Below, piece after piece: positions 44,368-51,807 of a stretch of 64,000 bases of DNA. Source of the stretch: Janthinobacterium agaricidamnosum. Its GTDB lineage: Bacteria; Pseudomonadota; Gammaproteobacteria; Burkholderiales; Burkholderiaceae_D. The notes below the pieces were generated by a model, which had not been told where the DNA came from, made no database searches, and saw only the letters and a list, made by a program, of their open reading frames with translations. Location: positions 3,968,001 to 4,032,000 of the forward strand of contig NZ_CP033019.1 of assembly GCF_003667705.1 (NCBI RefSeq), in the 5' to 3' direction. The translations under genes were made by a program, and so were the position numbers. Numbering within the stretch: the first letter of the stretch is position 1; every line of letters begins with the position of its first letter.

Positions 44368-44423
44368 CTGTCATCGTTTTGTCATCAAGCTGACATGGCG
44401 CTGTCACATACGCTGACTATCAT
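44368..44423 (+). promoter_or_regulatory. Tandem Pho boxes and -10 element of the phoX promoter
   Basis: Four 7-bp half-sites in an exact 11-bp period: CTGTCAT (44368), TTGTCAT (44379), CTGACAT (44390) and CTGTCAC (44401), each separated by 4 bp. They match the CTGTCAT half of the PhoB consensus at 7, 6, 6 and 6 of 7 positions. The last ends 10 bp before TATCAT (44418-44423), the spacing expected when PhoB replaces a -35 element. Together they predict induction of phoX by phosphate starvation. Confidence 0.85.
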
Positions 44424-44465
44424 GCGGTTGCCTTTAAATCACGCAACCACAGGACATCGCAGCCC

Positions 44466-46709
44466 ATGAACAAGCCCAACGATCTGGCCATCCGCGCCAC
44501 CGATCTGAACGACATCGACAGCAACGCGTCCCACGACAACCATTTCAACAGCATCCTGAACGCCCGCCTGAGCCGCCGCAACTGGCTGCGCGGCAGCGCC
44601 GTCACGGCCGCTACCGCCGTCATGGGTTCGATGGGCCTGTCCGCCTGTGGCGGTGGCAGCGATGCGGTCGCCGTCACGCCGACGCCAACGCCGACACCCG
44701 AAAAACTGCTGGCCTTCACGGCCGTGCCGAAAAGCCTGGCCGACGTCGTGTCGGTGCCGGCCGGCTACACGGCCACCGCGCTGTATGCGCTGGGCGACTC
44801 GCTGCGCGCGGCCACGCCAGCCTACAAGAATGACGGCAGCGATACCGATTTCGACAACCGCGCCGGCGACCACCACGACGGCATGGAATACTACGGCCTG
44901 TCCGCCGCCGGCGCGCCGCTGGCCTCCGGCGCCGAACGGGGCTTGCTGGCGATGAACCACGAAGCGACCACGGACGAAAAACTGTCCTCGCACTTCCTGC
45001 ACGTGAATGGCGGCACCACCACGCTGCCGCGCCCCGCCGCCGAAGTCGACAAGGAAGTGGCCGTCCACGGCCTGAGCGTGGTGGAAGTCAAAAAGACGGG
45101 CAGCACCTGGGCCACCGTCAACGATTCCGCCTTCAACCGCCGCGTCACGCCGCTGACGGACATCGAGCTTGCCGGCCCCGTGCGCGGCAACGCCCTCGTG
45201 GTGACCAAGTATTCGCCGACCGGCACCAAGACGCGCGGCACCATCAACAACTGCGGCACGGGCAAGTCGCCCTGGGGCAGCTACCTCTCCGGCGAAGAAA
45301 ACTGGGCCGGCTACTTCACGCGCTCGGCCACCGACAACGCGGCGCGCGGCGACAAGTCCGTGGTGTCGCTGAACCGCTATGGCCGCAGCCAGGGCGGCGC
45401 CTCGCGCCACGGCTGGGAAACGGGCGGCAGCGATGACAAATACGCGCGCTGGAACCTGAGCAAGATCGGCGCATCGGCCGACGGCAGCGACGACTACCGC
45501 AATGAGCTCAACGGCATGGGCTACATCGTCGAAATGGACCCGTACGACAAGACCAAGGCGATCCGCAAGCGCACGGCGCTGGGCCGCTACGCGCACGAAA
45601 GCGCCGCCTTCAGCGTGCCAACCGTGGGCCAGCAGCTGGCCGTCTACATGGGCGACGATTCGCGCAACGAATACATCTACAAATTCGTCACGACGGCCGT
45701 CTGGGCCGCCGCGGATGCGACGCCTGCGGACCGTATCGCCACCGGCGACAAATACCTCGATTCGGGCAAGCTGTACGTGGCCAAGCTGGCCGCCGACGGC
45801 ACGGGCCAGTGGATCGAGTTGTCCCTGTCGAACGCGCAGATCCAGACGTACGGCGCCTACAAGTTCGCCGACCTGGCCGACGTGCTGGTCAATGCCCGCC
45901 TGGCGGCCGACGCCGTGGGCGCGACGAAGATGGACCGTCCGGAATGGTGCTCGGTCAACCCGGCCAATGGCGAAATCTATTACACGCTGACCAACAACTC
46001 GAACCGCACCGTCAATCCGAGCGGCTCGTCGCAGCTGGCGCCCGACAGCGCCAACCCGCGCGCCTACACGGACATGAAGGGCAGCAGCGCGCAGAACGGC
46101 AATCCGAACGGCCATATCATCCGCTTCAAGGAAGGCACGGGCGCGGCGGCGGCCACCAGCTTTACGTGGGACGTCTACCTGTTTGGCGCCGAGAGCGGCG
46201 CCGACGCCAGCAAGATCAACCTGTCGAACCTGACGGCCGACCAGGATTTCTCGAGCCCGGACGGCCTGGCCTTCAGCCCCTACACGGGCATCTGCTGGAT
46301 CCAGACGGACGATGGCGCGTACACGGACGTGACCAACTGCATGATGCTCGCGGCCATCCCCGGCAAGGTGGGCGACGGCGCCAAGTCCACCCTGAACTAC
46401 GCCACGGCGGCCGGCGGCAACCTGGCGGTCGACACCTTCATCGGCAAGAAACCCACGGCCGACACGCTCAAGCGCTTCCTGGTGGGGCCGGTCGGCTCGG
46501 AAATCACGGGCATCAGCGAAACGCCCGACGGCAAGACCATGTTCATCAATATCCAGCATCCGGGCGAAAACACCGCGCTGGCCAACATCGGCGATCCGTC
46601 CAAGTACACGAGCCAATGGCCGGCCAACGCCGGTTACGGCGCCGGTAAGCGTCCCCGCTCGGCCACCATCGTGATCACCAAGAACGACGGCGGCCGCATC
46701 GGCAGTTGA
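44466..46709 (+). CDS. phoX: PhoX family alkaline phosphatase, Tat-exported
   Basis: A 747-residue periplasmic phosphatase that releases phosphate from organic esters using calcium and iron cofactors. The N-terminal part carries a twin-arginine signal (LSRRNWLRGSAVTAATAVMG, with cysteine in SACGGG). Family motifs are DHHDGMEYYGL, GLLAMNHE, GSYLSGEENWAGYF, LGRYAHESAAF and FSSPDGLAFSPYTGICWIQTD. Since cofactors are loaded before export, Tat use is expected. An SACGG after the hydrophobic core could allow lipid modification. The promoter carries tandem Pho boxes. No other pho gene is in the window. Confidence 0.93.
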   Translation: MNKPNDLAIRATDLNDIDSNASHDNHFNSILNARLSRRNWLRGSAVTAATAVMGSMGLSACGGGSDAVAVTPTPTPTPEKLLAFTAVPKSLADVVSVPAGYTATALYALGDSLRAATPAYKNDGSDTDFDNRAGDHHDGMEYYGLSAAGAPLASGAERGLLAMNHEATTDEKLSSHFLHVNGGTTTLPRPAAEVDKEVAVHGLSVVEVKKTGSTWATVNDSAFNRRVTPLTDIELAGPVRGNALVVTKYSPTGTKTRGTINNCGTGKSPWGSYLSGEENWAGYFTRSATDNAARGDKSVVSLNRYGRSQGGASRHGWETGGSDDKYARWNLSKIGASADGSDDYRNELNGMGYIVEMDPYDKTKAIRKRTALGRYAHESAAFSVPTVGQQLAVYMGDDSRNEYIYKFVTTAVWAAADATPADRIATGDKYLDSGKLYVAKLAADGTGQWIELSLSNAQIQTYGAYKFADLADVLVNARLAADAVGATKMDRPEWCSVNPANGEIYYTLTNNSNRTVNPSGSSQLAPDSANPRAYTDMKGSSAQNGNPNGHIIRFKEGTGAAAATSFTWDVYLFGAESGADASKINLSNLTADQDFSSPDGLAFSPYTGICWIQTDDGAYTDVTNCMMLAAIPGKVGDGAKSTLNYATAAGGNLAVDTFIGKKPTADTLKRFLVGPVGSEITGISETPDGKTMFINIQHPGENTALANIGDPSKYTSQWPANAGYGAGKRPRSATIVITKNDGGRIGS

Positions 46710-46824
46710 TGTGACGTGCCTGGCGGCGGCATCCGCCAGGCATAGCCCGCCATCGACCTTGTAAAAGGAGGAAGTGCCCCTAAGTAAGGTTCATCACCAG
46801 ACATTGCAACGACCGAATGGCAGC

Positions 46825-46843
46825 CAGGGAAAACGTTTCCCTG
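46825..46843 (+). terminator. Rho-independent terminator of phoX
   Basis: 8-bp arms CAGGGAAA (46825-46832) and TTTCCCTG (46836-46843) with a 3-nt loop, followed by CTTTTTGG. It lies 115 nt after the phoX stop. A further T-less hairpin GCCTGGCGG/CCGCCAGGC (46718-46741) sits 8 nt after the phoX stop and may protect the mRNA 3' end. Confidence 0.75.
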
Positions 46844-46848
46844 CTTTT

Positions 46849-46904
46849 TGGTATGATGGCAAGGCGCGCCGGCACCGGAGTGGTGTCGCGCGCCTTTTAT
46901 TTTT
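46849..46904 (+). promoter_or_regulatory. ribA promoter and leader hairpin
   Basis: TGGTATGAT (46849-46857) is an extended -10 element (TGnTATGAT). Immediately after, AAGGCGCGC (46861-46869) pairs with GCGCGCCTT (46888-46896), with inner CACC/GGTG pairing, followed by TTTTATTTTT. If transcription starts near 46864, the stem sits near the 5' end of the ribA mRNA. If transcription comes from further upstream, the same hairpin is a good intrinsic terminator only 13 nt before the ribA start. It matches no riboswitch class that I can identify. Confidence 0.55.
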
Positions 46905-46917
46905 GACAATTACTTAT

Positions 46918-47583
46918 ATGAGCACAACCATGCAAAGCGGCGCAGACCTCCTGGCGACAGGCGAATTGGATTACACGACTTCCTGCGCACTGCCGACGCC
47001 GTGGGCCCAGTTCACCCTGCACGCCTTTGTCGAGCACGCCACGGGCAAGGAACACCTGGCCATGGTGCTGGGCGATATCGGCAACGGCGAACCGGTGCTG
47101 GCGCGCGTGCATTCCGAGTGCCTGACGGGCGACGTGCTGTTTTCCCAGCGCTGCGACTGCGGTGCCCAGCTCGAAGGCGCCTTGAAACGCATCGCCGAGG
47201 AAGGCCGCGGCATCTTGCTGTACCTGCGCCAGGAAGGGCGCGGCATTGGCCTGATCAATAAAATCCGCGCCTACCGCCTGCAAGAGGCGGGCGCCGACAC
47301 GGTGCAGGCGAATGAACAGCTGGGCTTCAAGGCCGACGCGCGCAACTACACCTTGTGCAAACCCATGTTTGCGCAATTCGGCATCCACAGCCTGCGTTTG
47401 ATGACGAACAACCCGCGCAAGATCGCGGCAATGGAAGCGCTGGGCATCACGGTGGCCGAACGGGTGCCGCTGCTGGTCAACCGCAATGCGTTCAACCAGC
47501 ACTACCTGAATACCAAGCAAAGCAAACTGGGCCACATGATGACGCCGGAAACGGCGCCGGCGCTGGAAGACGGCGCCCTGTAA
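46918..47583 (+). CDS. ribA: GTP cyclohydrolase II
   Basis: A 221-residue enzyme converting GTP to 2,5-diamino-6-ribosylamino-4(3H)-pyrimidinone 5'-phosphate, the first step of riboflavin synthesis. The zinc-binding cysteines are in [19 protein letters not shown], and [17 protein letters not shown] supplies the catalytic GTP-site residues. The [20 protein letters not shown] motif near the C-terminus is diagnostic. The ATG at 46918 is not preceded by a Shine-Dalgarno motif; the leader is U-rich, so initiation may rely on ribosomal protein S1. An alternative in-frame ATG is at 46930, and GTG 46774 would make an unusual N-terminal extension through both hairpins, which I reject. Confidence 0.93.
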   Translation: MSTTMQSGADLLATGELDYTTSCALPTPWAQFTLHAFVEHATGKEHLAMVLGDIGNGEPVLARVHSECLTGDVLFSQRCDCGAQLEGALKRIAEEGRGILLYLRQEGRGIGLINKIRAYRLQEAGADTVQANEQLGFKADARNYTLCKPMFAQFGIHSLRLMTNNPRKIAAMEALGITVAERVPLLVNRNAFNQHYLNTKQSKLGHMMTPETAPALEDGAL

Positions 47584-47655
47584 TTGCCAAGCGGCTAGCC
47601 GCGCCGGCGCGGCAGCGCGCCCCCCGTTTCGCTCCTGCTCACGCACAAAGGATGC

Positions 47656-49053
47656 ATGAAATTCTCTGACTACGCCTGCTTGCTGGCCAGCCTGTGCGCT
47701 GGCGCAGGCGCCCACGCGGCCCCGGCCCCGGCGCCGGCGCCAGCCGCGGCCACCGCCGCTTCGACTCCCCCCGCCAAGCCGCCGCCGGCCACCGCCGCGC
47801 CTGCCGCCACCGAACATGCGGCCCTGCCGCCGCCCTCGTCGGCCGCGCAAAAACTGTACACGGCCGCGCGCGCCGATATTTTGCAAGTGCGCGTGCTGCT
47901 GAAAAACGGCCGCACGCAGTCGTCCGTCGGTTCGGGCTTTTTGATCGGCACGGGCGACCTGGTGGTGAGCAACTATCACGTCGTGTCGCAATTCGCCCTC
48001 GACCCGGACACCTATGTGGGCGAATGGGTCGACACCAGCGGCCAGCGGGGCAATGTGGAATTGCTGGCCGTCGACGTGCTGCACGACCTGGCCGTGCTGC
48101 GCGTGAACCGCCATGGCACGGGCTTTTTCAAGATGCCGGAAGCGCTGGCACCGCTGACGCAGGGCCAGTACCTGTATTCGATGGGCAACCCGCTGGACCT
48201 GGGTTTCGCCATTTCGGAAGGTTCGTACAACGGCGTCGTCACGCGCAGCTTCTACGACCAGCTGATGTTTACGGGACCGATCAATTCCGGCATGAGCGGC
48301 GGCCCCAGCGTCACCGCGAATGGCGACGTCGCGGGCGTGAACGTGTCAAAACGCCTCGACGGCGAACTCGTCAGTTTTCTCGTGCCGGCCCGCTATGCCC
48401 AGCAATTGCTGGCCAAGGTGGCGCAGCAAGGCAAGCCGCCGAAAGACTTCAAGCCGCTGGTGACGGCGCAACTGCTGGCGCACCAGGACGTCATGCTGGC
48501 GCGCCTGCTCGACACGCCGTTGAGCCTGAAAGCCATGGGCCCGTACCGCGTGCCCGTGCGCGAGTCCGACCAGATGCGCTGCTGGGGGCGCTCCAACGTC
48601 AAGTCCGACAAGCCTTATTTGCTCGACAACACCAGTTGCGCCATGGAGTCGGCCATCTTCATTTCCGGCGCCCTGCAGACGGGGCAGGTGTCGATGCGCC
48701 ACGAATTCCTGCGCAGCAGCGAACTGGGTCCGCTGCGCTTTTCCGAGCTGGCCAGCGCATCGTTCAAGAATGAAAGTTTCGGCAGCTACAAGAGCGCACA
48801 CCTGACAGGCCCCCATTGCACGGAACAGTTCGTCAAGAACAAGACCCTGCCCCTGCGCGCCGTGCTGTGCGTGCGCGCCTACCGCAAGTTTACGGGCCTG
48901 TACGACTTTGCCCTGCTGGCCGCCAGCACCGATGAGCCACTGATGAGCCTGCAAAGCCGCATCGACGCGCGCGGCGTGTCCTACGCCAACGGCATGCGCG
49001 TCACGCGCACCTTCCTCGAAGCGCTGTCGCGGGAAAGCAGCCGCAAGCCATGA
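47656..49053 (+). CDS. Periplasmic trypsin-like serine protease, coupled to an FHA protein
   Basis: A 465-residue protein with signal peptide MKFSDYACLLASLCAGAGAHA and an Ala/Pro-rich linker. The chymotrypsin-like protease domain has the complete triad His108 (SNYHVVS), Asp144 (LHDLAVLRV) and Ser214 (SGMSGGP), as in HtrA-type enzymes. There is no PDZ domain. The C-terminal 200 residues contain four or five cysteines (MRCWGRS, NTSCAMES, PHCTEQF, VLCVRAY), suggesting disulfides in a domain I do not recognise. The stop overlaps the downstream FHA gene by 4 bp (ATGA), implying a shared job. Confidence 0.85.
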   Translation: MKFSDYACLLASLCAGAGAHAAPAPAPAPAAATAASTPPAKPPPATAAPAATEHAALPPPSSAAQKLYTAARADILQVRVLLKNGRTQSSVGSGFLIGTGDLVVSNYHVVSQFALDPDTYVGEWVDTSGQRGNVELLAVDVLHDLAVLRVNRHGTGFFKMPEALAPLTQGQYLYSMGNPLDLGFAISEGSYNGVVTRSFYDQLMFTGPINSGMSGGPSVTANGDVAGVNVSKRLDGELVSFLVPARYAQQLLAKVAQQGKPPKDFKPLVTAQLLAHQDVMLARLLDTPLSLKAMGPYRVPVRESDQMRCWGRSNVKSDKPYLLDNTSCAMESAIFISGALQTGQVSMRHEFLRSSELGPLRFSELASASFKNESFGSYKSAHLTGPHCTEQFVKNKTLPLRAVLCVRAYRKFTGLYDFALLAASTDEPLMSLQSRIDARGVSYANGMRVTRTFLEALSRESSRKP

Positions 49054-50030
49054 AGCCGCCCTATTACCTTGAAATCCTCGCCGAGAATGGCGAAGTGCAG
49101 CGGCGCCAGCGGATGGAGTCCCTGCCGATCCGCATCGGCCGCGGCTATGACAACGACTTCATCCTCGACGATCCGCATACGGCGGCCGAGCACGCCATTG
49201 TCGAGGACGATGGCGCAGGCGGCCTGCTGCTGCGCGACCTGGGCAGCTATAACGGCGTGATCCACCGGGGACAGCGGCAAGCGCAAGTGGCCCTGAACGG
49301 CAACAGCATCGTGCGCCTGGGCCACACGCGCCTGCGCGTGCGCGCCAGCGACCATCCGGTGGCGCCCGAACTGGGCGACACGACCAGGCACGACTGGGAA
49401 GGCTTGCGCCCGGCCGTCGCCGGCCTGGCCATGATCGGCGCTTCGGCCGCCTTCAGCAACTGGCTCAGCGATGCGGACGCCTTCGATCCGATTTCCTACC
49501 TGATGATCATCGCCACCGCGCTGGCCGGCGGCCTCGTGTGGTCGTCGATCTGGGCCGTGGCGAACCGTCTGTTCGGCCATGTGGCGCGCTTCGGCCGCCA
49601 CCTGTTCATCATCGGTTGCGGCTTGGTGGCCATGGAAGTGTGGGAACTGGGCAGCAAGGTGGCGGCGTATGCGTTCTCGCTGGAAGCGCTGACGCGCTAC
49701 GGACGGCATATGTTCATCGTCATCGTCTGCGCCATGATCTACTACCATTTGTGCACGATCAAGCCCCAGCATCCGCGCCGCTTCGGCCTCGTCGCCGTCG
49801 TGCTGGCCATCCTTGGCTCGAGCCTGATTTTGCTGAGCAACCTGCAGATCAGCGGCCGCCTGGCCGACGAGGCGTACATGGCGGCGATCTACCCGCCGGC
49901 CTTGCGCCTGAGCCCGGATCACACGACGGATGCCTTCTTCCGCGACGCGGCCAGCCTGCAGCGCGCCGTCGACGCCGAACGGGGCAAGGCGGCCAAGGGC
50001 GCCGACGAAGACGAAGACAGCGGCGATTGA
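49050..50030 (+). CDS. FHA domain membrane protein
   Basis: A 326-residue protein with an N-terminal FHA domain (about 5-95; IRIGRGYDNDFILDDPHTAAEHA and LRDLGSYNGVIHRG), which would bind a phosphothreonine peptide in the cytoplasm. About four membrane helices follow between residues 125 and 280, then an acidic tail. The usual S/H/N positions of FHA are partly kept (GR, SYNG). The gene overlaps the serine protease by 4 bp. The pair could link cytoplasmic Ser/Thr phosphorylation to a periplasmic protease, but no kinase is nearby. Confidence 0.85.
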   Translation: MKPPYYLEILAENGEVQRRQRMESLPIRIGRGYDNDFILDDPHTAAEHAIVEDDGAGGLLLRDLGSYNGVIHRGQRQAQVALNGNSIVRLGHTRLRVRASDHPVAPELGDTTRHDWEGLRPAVAGLAMIGASAAFSNWLSDADAFDPISYLMIIATALAGGLVWSSIWAVANRLFGHVARFGRHLFIIGCGLVAMEVWELGSKVAAYAFSLEALTRYGRHMFIVIVCAMIYYHLCTIKPQHPRRFGLVAVVLAILGSSLILLSNLQISGRLADEAYMAAIYPPALRLSPDHTTDAFFRDAASLQRAVDAERGKAAKGADEDEDSGD

Positions 50031-50050
50031 CGATGCAAGCGCCGCCATGC

Positions 50051-50090
50051 AAAAAGCCCGCCGTGTCCTGACAGACCGGCGGGCTTTTTT
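50051..50090. terminator. Bidirectional intrinsic terminator
   Basis: Arms AAAAAGCCCGCCG (50051-50063) and CGGCGGGCTTTTTT (50077-50090) with a 13-nt loop. It serves the FHA gene on the plus strand (T6 tail) and the PEP-CTERM gene on the minus strand (T5 tail). Confidence 0.92.
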
Positions 50091-50123
50091 AAGTGCGCCG
50101 CGAGGCGCGCAGCGTATCGCTGT

Positions 50124-50780
50124 TTAGAACTTGGCTTCCTGCTTGCGGCGCGCCGTAAAGCCCAGCAAGCCCAGTCCGACCAGCAGCATGGCGTAGGTGG
50201 TTGGCTCAGGGACGGCCGAGATCAAGCCATCGTTGGCGCCGAAGCTGACGAAATTGTTGTTGCCCGCCTTGAACTGCGCTTGCTGGCCGCCATCGCAGCA
50301 ACCTTCCAGGCCATAAATGCTCAGGGTATGGTTACCGGCCGACAAGGCGCTCGAACCGCTGAGGAACTGGCTGCCATTGTTGTAGTTGCCTGCCCACCAC
50401 ATGTCATTGCTCTTGAAGTCCAGCGCCACGCCGTCGAGGAACAGGGCGCCGCCCTTGCCGAAGTCGACGCCGCTGCGGAAGCTCCAGGCGCCCGCATCGG
50501 CCGCGCTGACGCCAAAGTTGATGACGGATTTGAAGGCAATGTTCGAGCCGCTGCCGAACAGGCCGCTGTTGTTGACGTTATCGTAGCTGGCAATCGTCGT
50601 CGAGCCATAGCCGGCGCCTGGCGTGGCCACGGCGGCGTTCACGGCGGATTCATAGGCGGCGGCGGAGCTTTGCGCGCCAGCGTTCGAATAGCCGGTGGAC
50701 ACGGTGATGGTGCTGGCGTTCGCGTGGGCAAACGCACCGACAACGATCAGGGACAGGGCGATTTTAGGCAAGTTTTTCAT
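50124..50780 (-). CDS. PEP-CTERM sorted exoprotein (CCXG-type)
   Basis: A 218-residue secreted protein. It has a signal peptide (MKNLPKIALSLIVVGAFAHA then NA) and a C-terminal sorting signal VPEPTTYAMLLVGLGLLGF followed by TARRK, the PEP-CTERM motif recognised by exosortase. The mature part has SGLFGSGSNIAFKSVINFG and a GLEGCCDGGQQAQFK segment, the CCxGG pattern of one PEP-CTERM subfamily. It is probably released or displayed at the surface, often with exopolysaccharide. No exosortase gene is in the window. The ATG at 50780 is taken at the signal peptide; the longer frame upstream to 50939 is not. Confidence 0.87.
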   Translation of the reverse strand: MKNLPKIALSLIVVGAFAHANASTITVSTGYSNAGAQSSAAAYESAVNAAVATPGAGYGSTTIASYDNVNNSGLFGSGSNIAFKSVINFGVSAADAGAWSFRSGVDFGKGGALFLDGVALDFKSNDMWWAGNYNNGSQFLSGSSALSAGNHTLSIYGLEGCCDGGQQAQFKAGNNNFVSFGANDGLISAVPEPTTYAMLLVGLGLLGFTARRKQEAKF

Positions 50781-50799
50781 GATGGTATCCAGTAAGTAA

Positions 50800-50839
50800 G
50801 TATTCAGTGGGCGCAGCAAGGGGCGCTGGAGCTGAATAC
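50800..50839 (-). repeat. Inverted repeat in the PEP-CTERM gene leader
   Basis: Perfect 8-bp arms GTATTCAG (50800-50807) and CTGAATAC (50832-50839) with a 24-bp spacer. It lies 20 nt upstream of the start codon on the minus strand. It may be an operator or a leader hairpin. Nothing else identifies it. Confidence 0.4.
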
Positions 50840-51295
50840 ACGCTGCATTGAGGCGTGTCGGCATAGCGCCAGGAATTGCAAGGATGAGCGGTCGGGGGCG
50901 TGAACTTCCGCGTGACAATGCGGACTTGCGGCGTGCCATGGCGGCACTGCAAGCGTCCTGGAAAGGGTTCGGGTTCCCGGGACAAGGCCAGACAATTGAC
51001 GGGTCAGGTAAGACGATGAAGCTATTCTAGCGTAAATTCCCCAGAAGAAAAGTATTTTTCTTTTGACCATGAAAGATATTTTTCTGGCAATCACCTGCCC
51101 GGCGGCAGAAAAGCGCCAGCTTCCACTCTGGCGCGACGGCCATCTGCGGCGCGCGGCATGTCGCGGCGGCACCACAGATCAGGCCGTCAGTGTCGCATCG
51201 CGCGCATTTCTTTTCGCATGCCGCTGCACCACGGGGCGAAACAGCATGGCAAAATGTAGTCACGCTGCTATCTGTCCGATGAGGGGGAAAGAGGA
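50840..51295. other. Intergenic region upstream of the PEP-CTERM and YjbR genes
   Basis: About 455 bp between divergent genes. It must hold both promoters, though I cannot name them. Short open frames here lack ribosome sites and family resemblance. A short AT-rich dyad (AAGAAAA/TTTTTCTT, about 51045-51063) is the only other structure seen. Confidence 0.55.
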
Positions 51296-51634
51296 ATGGT
51301 CGACCTGGAAGAACTACGCTATCTGGCACTGTCGTTTCCCGACACGAGCGAGGAAGAACACCACGACCGTCCAGCCTTCCGCGTGGGCGGGAAGATCTTT
51401 GCCACCCTGCCCGATGACGAGCACATCAACGTGCTGCTCGATGCGGAAGCGGCGCATATCGCCACCGTCATTACGCCATCGGGCTGCGAGAAACTCTGGT
51501 GGGGCGAACGGCTGGCCGGCATCACGGTGTGCCTGGCGGACGCGGAGCTGGACATGCTGGCCGCCGCCCTGACGGCCGCCTGGCGGCGCAAGGCGCCGAG
51601 CGACCTGGCCAAGACCATCGCCCCGACGGGCTAA
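51296..51634 (+). CDS. MmcQ/YjbR family protein
   Basis: A 112-residue protein with the YjbR fold signature: EEHHDRPAFRVGGKIFATL, DDEHINVLLDAEAAHIATVI and WWGERLAGITVCLADAEL. The family adopts a double-wing fold and is thought to bind DNA or a ligand, with no proven role. The ATG at 51296 is preceded by GAGGGGGAAAGAGGA-like purines, a good ribosome site. Its stop codon TAA (51632-51634) lies at the left end of the candidate MITE. Confidence 0.85.
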   Translation: MVDLEELRYLALSFPDTSEEEHHDRPAFRVGGKIFATLPDDEHINVLLDAEAAHIATVITPSGCEKLWWGERLAGITVCLADAELDMLAAALTAAWRRKAPSDLAKTIAPTG

Positions 51635-51806
51635 GTAACCCCCAATAAATTATTGTGATTTCTGACTGCCATAATCGGCGCTCTGCAAGGTGGCCGACGA
51701 GGCTTGCTCACTGCTAGCAGTGCCCGCACTGCGTCGCAGCGAGCGCCTTGCATAGCATCCGGTTCTGTTCGTCATAAATTCACACTAATTTCCCGAGGAT
51801 TACTTA
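51632..51806. mobile_element. Candidate MITE with ~35-bp terminal inverted repeats
   Basis: The left end TAAGTAACCCCC and the reverse complement of the right end TAAGTAATCCTC match, and similarity continues for about 35 bp (AAATTA, TGTGA, TTTcTGAC versus AAATTA, TGTGA, TTTaTGAC), about 27 of 35 identical with one gap. The flanking TA on each side fits a TA target duplication, leaving a 171-bp body (51634-51804). Inside are nested palindromes: CACTGCTAGCAGTG (51709-51722), GCAGTG/CACTGC (51717-51732) and GGCGCTC/GAGCGCC (51677-51683/51741-51747). There is no open frame. The size, long TIRs and TA duplication suggest a non-autonomous element mobilised by an IS630/Tc1-type transposase. No second copy was recognised in this window. 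Confidence 0.6.
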
Positions 51807-51807
51807 G

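Noticed and set aside
46774..46917. N-terminal extension of RibA from GTG 46774 behind an AAAGGAGG purine run
   Set aside because: The extension would read through two hairpins, is not like RibA proteins, and the purine run is only 2 nt from the GTG. The ATG at 46918 fits the family.
46710..46917. FMN riboswitch ahead of ribA
   Set aside because: The conserved FMN-aptamer elements are absent from this leader, although it is hairpin-rich.
50848..51030. 60-codon open frame in the gap upstream of the PEP-CTERM gene
   Set aside because: No ribosome site, no family resemblance, and it overlaps the probable promoter region.
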